Assembly: GCA_937996585.1 (NCBI GenBank)
Contig: CALKUW010000060.1
Span: forward strand, 1-6,164
Reading direction: 5' to 3'
Length of the DNA: 6,164 nucleotides
DNA from: an uncultured Flavobacteriales bacterium
GTDB lineage: Bacteria; Bacteroidota; Bacteroidia; Flavobacteriales_D; Sanyastnellaceae
In this document: positions 1-4,628 of the stretch, piece by piece
Layout of the letters: each line of letters starts with the position of its first letter
Numbering within the stretch: the first letter of the stretch is position 1
Position numbers and translations under genes: made by a program
Notes under the pieces: model-generated
The model's database searches: none
Told to the model about the DNA's origin: nothing
What the model saw: the letters and a program-made list of their open reading frames with translations, nothing else

Positions 1-237
1 CCCAACCCGGCATCCGCCATCACCTGCATTCCCGTCGCATTGCGGCAGGGCGCGGAAGGCCGCATCGTCCTCAGGGATCCTGCGGGCCGGGAGGTGGCCG
101 TCGTTTATGACGGGCTGCTGCCCGCCGGTACGAGCAAGCACTTCCTCGATGCTGCACCCTTGGTGGCTGGCGCCTATGTCCTGACCCTCGAAATTGAGGG
201 GCACGGCATCTGGTCGCAGCGCCTGATGGTTCGCTGA
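1..237 (+). CDS. C-terminal end of a secreted protein with a type IX secretion (T9SS type A) sorting domain (5' partial)
   Basis: The reading frame is already open at base 1 and ends at a TGA at 235-237, so only the last 78 residues are visible. They begin PNPAS, the usual opening of a type A T9SS C-terminal domain. They then follow the family's beta-sandwich pattern: hydrophobic strands around a D-x-x-G-R-E-V core (residues about 31-37), a G-L-L-P-A-G turn, L-V-A-G-A-Y-V-L-T-L, and a final short strand ending Q-R-L-M-V-R. In known systems this domain sends a protein with an N-terminal signal peptide across the outer membrane, where it is removed and the cargo is released or anchored to the surface. 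The passenger domain lies upstream and cannot be identified. The TTG at 40 could be read as a start, but the sorting-domain homology extends in front of it, so the gene enters from outside. The domain call is fairly sure; cargo function is unknown. Confidence 0.85.
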   Translation, partial: PNPASAITCIPVALRQGAEGRIVLRDPAGREVAVVYDGLLPAGTSKHFLDAAPLVAGAYVLTLEIEGHGIWSQRLMVR

Positions 238-253
238 TACCAGCGGCACGGCC

Positions 254-290
254 ATGAAAAAAGGCGGTCCTATCGGGCCGCCTTTTTCAT
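254..290. terminator. Bidirectional intrinsic terminator between convergent genes
   Basis: A near-perfect hairpin has left arm 254-270 and right arm 275-290, with a four-base TATC loop. The core GGCGGTCC pairs with GGGCCGCC (one G-T wobble). It is flanked by six A's on the left (257-262) and five T's on the right (283-287), and the symmetry continues outward as ATG/CAT. Because the A and T tracts are on opposite sides, either strand gives a GC stem followed by a U tract. It lies 16 nt after the stop of the T9SS-tail gene and 17 nt after the stop of the opposing BI-1-like gene, so it can serve both. Confidence 0.9.
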
Positions 291-307
291 TCAGGGCATG
301 TCCGACT

Positions 308-1054
308 TCAATCCCGGCGGCCCAGCAGGCGCAGCAGGAAGAGGAAGAGGTTGATGAAGTCGAGATACAGGCTCGTGGCACCGAGCAGGGCGAGCTTGCG
401 GCCCGTCTCACTGCCGTATTCCACGCCGGCCGCGATGCGCTTCAGCTTCTGGGTGTCGTAAGCGATGAGCCCCGTGAAAATGAGCACGCCCATCACGGAA
501 ATGGCGTAATCCAAAGCGGAAGAGGCGAGGAACCAATTCACCACCATGGCGATCAGGATGCCGATGAGCGCCATGAACAGCAGGCTACCGAACCGGCTCA
601 GGTCCGTGCTCGTCGTGTAGCCGACAATGGCCATCACGAGAAAGGTGCCGGCCGTGATGCCGAAAACCTGCATGATGCTCGACCCCGTGTAGACGAGGAA
701 GATGCTGCTGAGCGAAGCCCCCATGACCGCACTGAAGGCAACGAAGAGAAGCGTGAGGGTCGACGCACTCATCCGCTGCAGGCCGAAGTTCATGGCCAGG
801 ATGAAGGCGAGCGGACCGAGCATGACGGCCCAGCCGAGCAGATTCATGCCGCCCGTTTTGCTGAACATGAGCATGATGGCCCCGCTCGTGGCAAAGTACC
901 ATGCGGTGGCTCCGGTGATGGCCAGGCCGGCGGCCATCCATCCGAACACGGCGTTCATGAAGCCGCGCTCGTCGGCGACGATGGGCATGCCGCCCGTTGT
1001 GAAGTCCGAGGTGTTGTTCCCGCCGAAGATGCGGGGAGGGTCTTGATTTGACAT
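308..1054 (-). CDS. Bax inhibitor-1 / YccA-family integral membrane protein
   Basis: The 248-residue protein has a polar N-terminus (about residues 1-30), then about seven membrane segments, near 34-54, 72-92, 97-121, 125-145, 157-176, 182-199 and 222-244. Length and topology are usual for the BI-1/YccA family. Two signatures are present: F-T-G-L-I-A-Y-D-T-Q (Asp200) and S-L-Y-L-D-F-I-N-L-F (Asp232). They correspond to the aspartate pair that gates pH-sensitive calcium leak in the Bacillus homologue YetJ; that role here is inferred from family. E. coli YccA instead interacts with the FtsH protease, so a membrane quality-control role is an alternative. The start codon lies 28 nt after the folE stop, with no promoter or Shine-Dalgarno sequence visible in the gap, so it is probably the last gene of the pterin operon. 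The terminator at 254-290 follows its stop. Family is sure; physiological role is open. Confidence 0.92.
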   Translation of the reverse strand: MSNQDPPRIFGGNNTSDFTTGGMPIVADERGFMNAVFGWMAAGLAITGATAWYFATSGAIMLMFSKTGGMNLLGWAVMLGPLAFILAMNFGLQRMSASTLTLLFVAFSAVMGASLSSIFLVYTGSSIMQVFGITAGTFLVMAIVGYTTSTDLSRFGSLLFMALIGILIAMVVNWFLASSALDYAISVMGVLIFTGLIAYDTQKLKRIAAGVEYGSETGRKLALLGATSLYLDFINLFLFLLRLLGRRD

Positions 1055-1082
1055 GGGACGAAAATGCGCAATCCGCGCGAAT

Positions 1083-1685
1083 TCACACCCCTTTGGTGTC
1101 GATCAGACGCATGAATTCCTTGCGCGTTTTGGGATCGTTCAGAAATGCACCGGTAAATGCGCTGGTCGTGGTGAGGCTGTGTTGCTTCTCCACCCCCCGC
1201 ATCTGCATGCACAGGTGGCGGGCCTCGATGACCACTGCCACGCCGCGGGGGTTCAGCGTCTCCTGTATGCAATCCCGAACCTGGCGGGTCAGGCGCTCCT
1301 GGACCTGCAAGCGCCGTGCGAAGACATCGACCACCCTTGGGATTTTGCTCAGTCCGGTGATGCGGCCCTGGGGCAGGTAGGCGACATGGGCCTTGCCGAG
1401 GAAGGGCAGCATGTGGTGCTCACAGAGGGAGAAGACTTCGATGTCCCGGACGAGCACCATTTCCTCGCATTCCTCCTCGAACATGGCGGACTCCAGAATG
1501 GCGGCCGGATCCTGTCCCATGCCCTGGGTCAAAAAGGCCAACGCCTTGGCGGCGCGTTCGGGCGTCTTCACGAGGCCTTCCCTGTCGGCGTCCTCGCCGA
1601 TGCCCTCGAGCAGGCTGCGGTAATGCGCGGCCAGATCGGCCACGGCCTCCCCGTCGTAGTGGTCCTTCCTTTCATACAGCGGCAT
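1083..1685 (-). CDS. folE: GTP cyclohydrolase I
   Basis: The 200-residue enzyme converts GTP to 7,8-dihydroneopterin triphosphate plus formate, the first step to folate, tetrahydrobiopterin and, through the QueD branch, queuosine. It acts in the cytoplasm, and family members assemble as decamers. Visible motifs: E-G-L-V-K-T-P-E-R-A-A-K-A near residues 36-48; S-L-C-E-H-H with Cys88 and His91 as zinc ligands and His90 beside them; R-H-L-C-M-Q-M-R-G with the third zinc ligand Cys159 and catalytic His157. The 71-residue distance Cys88-Cys159 equals that between E. coli Cys110 and Cys181, so the active site looks complete. The N-terminus is shorter than in E. coli (about 222 residues). The start lies 27 nt after the stop of the upstream pterin synthase, and the BI-1-like gene follows after 28 nt, which suggests one transcript. 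No Shine-Dalgarno sequence is visible before the ATG. Confidence 0.97.
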   Translation of the reverse strand: MPLYERKDHYDGEAVADLAAHYRSLLEGIGEDADREGLVKTPERAAKALAFLTQGMGQDPAAILESAMFEEECEEMVLVRDIEVFSLCEHHMLPFLGKAHVAYLPQGRITGLSKIPRVVDVFARRLQVQERLTRQVRDCIQETLNPRGVAVVIEARHLCMQMRGVEKQHSLTTTSAFTGAFLNDPKTRKEFMRLIDTKGV

Positions 1686-1712
1686 GGGCGCAAGGTAACG
1701 CCCGGCGGGTGC

Positions 1713-2135
1713 TCACTCGCCGCCGTAGTAGTCGGCGTAGTTGTTCTCCGTCTCGTACAGGCGGATGTGGTGGAGCTGACACCCGGTCTCGCCGATGGGC
1801 CCCTCGAGCTGCTCCCAAATGCCGATGAGCAGGTTCTCGGTGGAAGACCGGATCCCCTTCATCCAGGGAACATCGAGGTTGATGTTGCGGTGGTCGAGGG
1901 GTTCCTCGACATGCTCCTTGATGATGGCCTTCAGGTCCTTGAGGTCAATGCAATACCCCGTCTCCTCCGAGGGCACGCCCTTGAGGGTCACGTGCAACTC
2001 GTAGTTGTGGCCGTGCCAGTTCGGGTTGGCGCATTTGCCGAAGACCTCGAGGTTCTTCTCCTCGGACCAGTTGTCGTTCCACAGTTTGTGGGCGGCATTG
2101 AAACGGGCGCGGCGGGTGACGTAAACGTATTTCAT
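1713..2135 (-). CDS. queD: 6-pyruvoyl-tetrahydropterin / 6-carboxytetrahydropterin synthase (QueD/PTPS family)
   Basis: The 140-residue protein of the COG0720 family acts on 7,8-dihydroneopterin triphosphate, the product of FolE encoded next to it. The zinc site is complete: His16 (F-N-A-A-H-K), then His41 and His43 (H-G-H-N-Y). The catalytic residues are also present: Cys35, the Asp81-His82 pair in P-L-D-H-R-N-I-N, and Glu129 in Y-E-T-E-N-N. Five residues separate Cys35 from the HGH, as in mammalian PTPS; the E. coli QueD type has three. The flanking stretches V-F-G-K-C-A-N-P-N and L-D-H-R-N-I-N-L-D-V-P also recall the animal enzyme. The product could therefore be 6-pyruvoyl-tetrahydropterin (biopterin-type route) or 6-carboxytetrahydropterin (queuosine route). 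Sequence alone does not decide, and the symbol queD is a family label only. It is the first gene of a leftward run with folE and the BI-1-like gene, preceded by a TACTTTCG box. Confidence 0.93.
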   Translation of the reverse strand: MKYVYVTRRARFNAAHKLWNDNWSEEKNLEVFGKCANPNWHGHNYELHVTLKGVPSEETGYCIDLKDLKAIIKEHVEEPLDHRNINLDVPWMKGIRSSTENLLIGIWEQLEGPIGETGCQLHHIRLYETENNYADYYGGE

Positions 2136-2160
2136 GGGGCGGGGCGCGAAAGTAACTTCG
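2130..2160 (+). promoter_or_regulatory. Candidate Bacteroidota promoter for hldD (leaderless or nearly so)
   Basis: TAACTTCG at 2153-2160 has one mismatch to TAnnTTTG. TTTC at 2130-2133 sits 19 nt upstream, matching the expected spacing of the TTTG -33 box with one mismatch. The hldD ATG begins only 4 nt after the box, so transcription would start at or beside the start codon. Consistent with this, no ribosome binding site is visible. The -33 box lies inside the first codons of the divergent pterin synthase gene. Confidence 0.4.
2147..2154 (-). promoter_or_regulatory. Candidate Bacteroidota -7 element for the pterin synthase-folE-BI-1 operon
   Basis: On the minus strand these bases read TACTTTCG, one mismatch from the Bacteroidota consensus TAnnTTTG. 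The start codon follows 11 nt later, so a transcript starting a few bases after the box would have a leader of well under ten bases. That fits the missing Shine-Dalgarno sequence. No clear TTTG/TTG box was found at the expected upstream distance, which falls inside hldD. The same word lies before the M23 gene at 4520-4527. Confidence 0.45.
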
Positions 2161-2164
2161 CCCC

Positions 2165-3142
2165 ATGATTACCATCACAGGGGCCGCCGGGTTCATTGGC
2201 AGTGCGCTGGCGGCGCGCCTGAACGCGGAAGGATTCAATGACCTCGTCCTGGTGGACGACTTCGCAGCGCGGCCCGACAAGGGGCGCAACCACGAAGGGC
2301 GCACTTGTGCGGAACGGGTCGACCGGGCGGACTTCCCCGCCTGGCTCGAAGCCCACGAGGAGCAGGTCCAGTTCGTCTTCCACCTCGGCGCGCGGACGGA
2401 CACGACGGAACAGGACGCCGCCATTTTCGACCGGCTCAACCTTGGGTACAGCCAGGAAATCTGGCGTCTCTGTACCCGGTTCGGCCTGCCCCTCGTGTAC
2501 GCATCCAGTGCCGCGACCTACGGGGGAGGCGAACACGGCTATTCGGACGACCACGGCGCAGTGGACCGGCTGAAGCCCCTCAACCCCTACGGCGAGAGCA
2601 AGCAAGCATTCGACCGTTGGGCGCTTGCTGAGCAGGAAGCCGGACGCGCGCCGTACTTCTGGGCCGGCCTCAAGTTCTTCAATGTCTACGGCCCGGGTGA
2701 ATACCACAAGGGCCGCATGGCCTCCGTCGTCTTCCACGCCTTCAACCAGATCCAGTCGACGGGCGGCATGAAGCTCTTCCGCAGCCACCGCGATGATTAT
2801 GCTGACGGTGAGCAGCTGCGCGATTTCGTCTACGTCCGCGATGTGGTCGATGTTTGCCACTGGCTCATGCACCACCGCAAGGACAGCGGTCTCTACAACC
2901 TCGGTTCGGGCCGGGCGCGCTCCTTCCTGGACCTGACCAAGGCGACGTTCGATGCCCTGGACGCACCGCACGACATCGGGTTCATCGACACGCCGGCCGA
3001 CATCCGGGACACCTATCAGTATTTCACCGAGGCCGACCTGGGCAAGCTGCGCAGCGTGGGCTACGGCCGCGAAATGACGTCCCTCGAGGACGGGGTCAGC
3101 GAATACGTCAGGGACTTCCTGCTGAAGGACGCCGTGCTCTGA
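2165..3142 (+). CDS. hldD: ADP-glyceromanno-heptose 6-epimerase
   Basis: The 325-residue enzyme of the extended short-chain dehydrogenase/reductase family interconverts ADP-D-glycero- and ADP-L-glycero-beta-D-manno-heptose, the donor of LPS inner-core heptose. The N-terminal Rossmann fold shows T-G-A-A-G-F-I-G (Gly6, Gly9, Gly12), with D31-D32 closing strand 2, as expected for a dinucleotide-binding fold. The active site has Y-A-S-S-A-A-T-Y-G (Ser114/Ser115) and the Tyr142-x3-Lys146 pair. Lys182, in the HldD-specific H-K-G-x-M-A-S-V stretch, corresponds to the second catalytic base of E. coli HldD (Lys178). The C-terminal substrate part includes R-D-F-V-Y-V-x-D-V (219-227) and Y-N-L-G-S-G-R-A (244-251). 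It is somewhat longer than E. coli HldD (310 residues), with extra residues between the first strands and the active site. No other heptose gene is in view. It stands alone on the plus strand, divergent from the pterin operon and convergent with the merR-like gene. Confidence 0.93.
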   Translation: MITITGAAGFIGSALAARLNAEGFNDLVLVDDFAARPDKGRNHEGRTCAERVDRADFPAWLEAHEEQVQFVFHLGARTDTTEQDAAIFDRLNLGYSQEIWRLCTRFGLPLVYASSAATYGGGEHGYSDDHGAVDRLKPLNPYGESKQAFDRWALAEQEAGRAPYFWAGLKFFNVYGPGEYHKGRMASVVFHAFNQIQSTGGMKLFRSHRDDYADGEQLRDFVYVRDVVDVCHWLMHHRKDSGLYNLGSGRARSFLDLTKATFDALDAPHDIGFIDTPADIRDTYQYFTEADLGKLRSVGYGREMTSLEDGVSEYVRDFLLKDAVL

Positions 3143-3147
3143 AGCGG

Positions 3148-3483
3148 TCAGGCCCCGCCTTCGGGATCGACTTCCTTGGCGATGCGCAACAGCTCCTCGC
3201 GGGCGTGCTCCAGGCGGTTGCGCAGTTCATCCATGCGCTGGCGCTCCTGCAGGGCCTTCCTCAATTGGCGCTTGGCGCCGTCGATGGTGTACCCCTTCAG
3301 CTTCAGCAGGTCATGCAGGACGGCGATCACCTCGATGTCCTTGACGGTATACGCCCGCTTGCCGCTGCCCTGCTTCTTGGGGTCCAATGCCGGAAACTCC
3401 TTCTCCCAATAGCGGAGCAGGGACTGATTGACGCCGAACTGGTCGGCGACTTCCGATATGGACCAATAACGCTTGGACACCAT
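3148..3483 (-). CDS. MerR-family transcriptional regulator
   Basis: The small 111-residue protein has an N-terminal MerR winged helix-turn-helix: W-S-I-S-E-V-A-D-Q-F-G-V at 7-18, then L-L-R-Y-W-E-K-E-F at 22-30. The wing ends in G-K-R-A-Y-T-V-K-D-I (41-50) and is followed by I-x-x-L-L-K-x-K-G-Y-T-I-D-G-A (56-70). The rest (about 75-105) is charged and helical, a likely dimerisation coiled coil. There is no ligand-binding domain and no metal-binding cysteine cluster, so it is not a MerR/CueR-type metal sensor. It resembles the short MerR proteins found next to M23 peptidases in Bacteroidota; targets are unknown. It follows the M23 gene by 48 nt and is probably co-transcribed with it, although an inverted repeat sits just before its ATG. 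Its stop is 5 nt from the hldD stop on the other strand. Confidence 0.9.
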   Translation of the reverse strand: MVSKRYWSISEVADQFGVNQSLLRYWEKEFPALDPKKQGSGKRAYTVKDIEVIAVLHDLLKLKGYTIDGAKRQLRKALQERQRMDELRNRLEHAREELLRIAKEVDPEGGA

Positions 3484-3484
3484 G

Positions 3485-3505
3485 GCCTTGCAAGATGCGC
3501 AAGGC
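3485..3505. promoter_or_regulatory. Inverted repeat directly upstream of the merR-like gene (possible operator or RNA hairpin)
   Basis: Seven-base perfect arms GCCTTGC (3485-3491) and GCAAGGC (3499-3505) are separated by seven bases. The repeat ends one base before the merR-like ATG, in the 48-nt gap after the M23 stop. MerR proteins bind inverted repeats and often regulate themselves, so an operator is plausible. An RNA hairpin affecting translation of the downstream gene is an alternative. There is no T tract, so it is not a standard terminator. Confidence 0.4.
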
Positions 3506-3531
3506 AGGGTGGTGCGCCAAATCCACCCGGC

Positions 3532-4503
3532 TCAGTCGAAGCTCTGGTTGGCGCTCTCGGAAGCGGCCAGCATCTGCTCGTACTGTTCGGGCGAGAGATC
3601 GTTGAAGTAGTAATGGGCGGGATTCACCCGCTTGCCTTCCTTGAAGACCTCGTAGTGCAGGTGCGGTGCCACCGAGGTGCCGGTGGAGCCCACGAGTCCG
3701 ATGACCTCCCCCCGTTCCACGCGCTGGCCCTTGCGCACCAGAATCTTGGACATGTGGGCGTACAGGGTCTCGTAACCGAAGCCGTGCTGGATTTTGATGT
3801 GGTGTCCGTAGCCGTTGTACTTCTTTTTGACCTCGACCACGGTGCCATCACCGGTGGCGAAGATCTCGGTGCCGGTCGGGGCGCTGAAATCCATGCCCCA
3901 GTGCATCTTCCGCACCTTGTAGATGGGGTGGATCCGGTAGCCATAGCCGCTGGCCATCCGCTTGAGGTCGCTGTTCCGCACCGGCTGGATGGCCGGAATG
4001 CTTTCGAGCAGCTCCTCCCGGTTTCCACTGATTTCGATGAGTTGGCTGAAGCTCTCCCCCTGGGCGAGCATGCGCCTTTCGAGTTCGGCGATCTGCTCCC
4101 GAAGCGCGATGACCTGGTCGCTCTGCTCGAGCCCGCGCAGGTCACCATATCGGTCGGAACCCCCAATTCCCGGATTCCTGAGGTGCTCCGGGTAAGGCTC
4201 AGCCCCGAAGATGTTTCGATAGATGACCTCGTCCCGATCGGTCAGTTCCCCGAGCGCCCCGGTCATGCCTTCCACCTTCTCCTCCATCAGGGCAACCTGT
4301 GACTCGAGGAAGGCAATCTGGCGCTGCTGGTTGCGCACCTTCGGGCTCTCGAAATACTGGTCGAAGGTGAGGATGGACACCACCGCAATGGCCGCCACCG
4401 CAAACAGCCGGAAAGCGAACCAGCGCACGTAGTCCCCGGTGGTAAAAGGCACGGCCTCGGTGCGCAGCTGCGCGCGGTTGAAACGGATATGATGCTTCCT
4501 CAT
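3532..4503 (-). CDS. M23-family (LytM-type) metallopeptidase, membrane-anchored with periplasmic coiled coil
   Basis: The 323-residue peptidoglycan endopeptidase has a short basic N-terminus, one membrane anchor near residues 29-46, and coiled-coil stretches near 56-95 and 125-165. A C-terminal M23 domain (about 180-300) follows. Its zinc site looks intact: H-W-G-M-D gives His201 and Asp205, and H-L-H-Y-E gives His281 and His283. His250 in L-Y-A-H-M-S is the likely second catalytic histidine. An active enzyme cutting cross-links in the periplasm is therefore expected, unlike the degenerate EnvC/NlpD type. The frame extends 15 codons upstream to an ATG at 4548, but a promoter-like pair (TTG at 4548-4550, TACTTTCG at 4520-4527) lies between the two starts. 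The ATG at 4503 is therefore preferred. The start is divergent from alaS, and the merR-like gene follows after 48 nt. Confidence 0.9.
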   Translation of the reverse strand: MRKHHIRFNRAQLRTEAVPFTTGDYVRWFAFRLFAVAAIAVVSILTFDQYFESPKVRNQQRQIAFLESQVALMEEKVEGMTGALGELTDRDEVIYRNIFGAEPYPEHLRNPGIGGSDRYGDLRGLEQSDQVIALREQIAELERRMLAQGESFSQLIEISGNREELLESIPAIQPVRNSDLKRMASGYGYRIHPIYKVRKMHWGMDFSAPTGTEIFATGDGTVVEVKKKYNGYGHHIKIQHGFGYETLYAHMSKILVRKGQRVERGEVIGLVGSTGTSVAPHLHYEVFKEGKRVNPAHYYFNDLSPEQYEQMLAASESANQSFD

Positions 4504-4519
4504 GGGAAAAAACGCGGTG

Positions 4520-4550
4520 CGAAAGTAGCGGAAAGTCCCTACTTTCACAA
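4520..4550 (-). promoter_or_regulatory. Candidate Bacteroidota promoter for the M23 peptidase-merR unit
   Basis: On the minus strand TTG (4550-4548) is followed after 20 nt by TACTTTCG (4527-4520). This fits the TTTG-N19-21-TAnnTTTG pattern with one mismatch in the second box. The start codon at 4503 lies 16 nt after the box, leaving a leader of about 10-13 nt that includes a run of six T's. If real, it rules out the upstream ATG at 4548. Confidence 0.5.
4540..4547 (+). promoter_or_regulatory. Possible -7 element for alaS
   Basis: TACTTTCA resembles TAnnTTTG with two mismatches. It lies in mirror image to the M23 box: GAAAGTAG at 4521-4528 and CTACTTTC at 4539-4546 form an 8-nt perfect inverted repeat with a 10-nt spacer. 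No -33 box is evident, and the leader to the alaS ATG would be about 77 nt. This is weaker than the minus-strand promoter and may simply be half of a regulator site. Confidence 0.25.
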
Positions 4551-4628
4551 CCGGAAAGCCGCGGCTGACGCGGGTTTCACCCTGTTACCACCAACAAAGG
4601 CGTGTGAACAACGCCACAGCAAGGACCC

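Noticed and set aside
40..237. TTG at 40 as the start of a small stand-alone 65-residue protein
   Set aside because: The frame is open to base 1 and the PNPAS opening of the sorting domain precedes the TTG, so this is the tail of a longer gene.
254..1051. Plus-strand open frame of 265 codons opposite the BI-1-like gene
   Set aside because: Its translation is low-complexity Glu/His/Arg-rich with no fold signature and it starts inside the terminator hairpin; it mirrors the GC-rich third positions of the real minus-strand gene.
1053..2168. Plus-strand open frame of 371 codons across folE and the pterin synthase
   Set aside because: It is antisense to two unmistakable enzymes and its product shows no recognisable motif.
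2132..2971. Minus-strand open frame of 279 codons opposite hldD
   Set aside because: hldD has a complete family-wide set of motifs on the other strand; the antisense product looks like codon-bias shadow.
2854..4302. Plus-strand open frame of 482 codons from inside hldD across the merR-like and M23 genes
   Set aside because: It overlaps three well-supported genes, has no recognisable domain and is rich in repeated Gly/Leu/Val typical of a shadow frame.
4504..4548. Upstream ATG at 4548 giving the M23 peptidase 15 extra residues
   Set aside because: A promoter-like pair lies between the two ATGs and the extra residues add no recognised signal; the ATG at 4503 is the better start.
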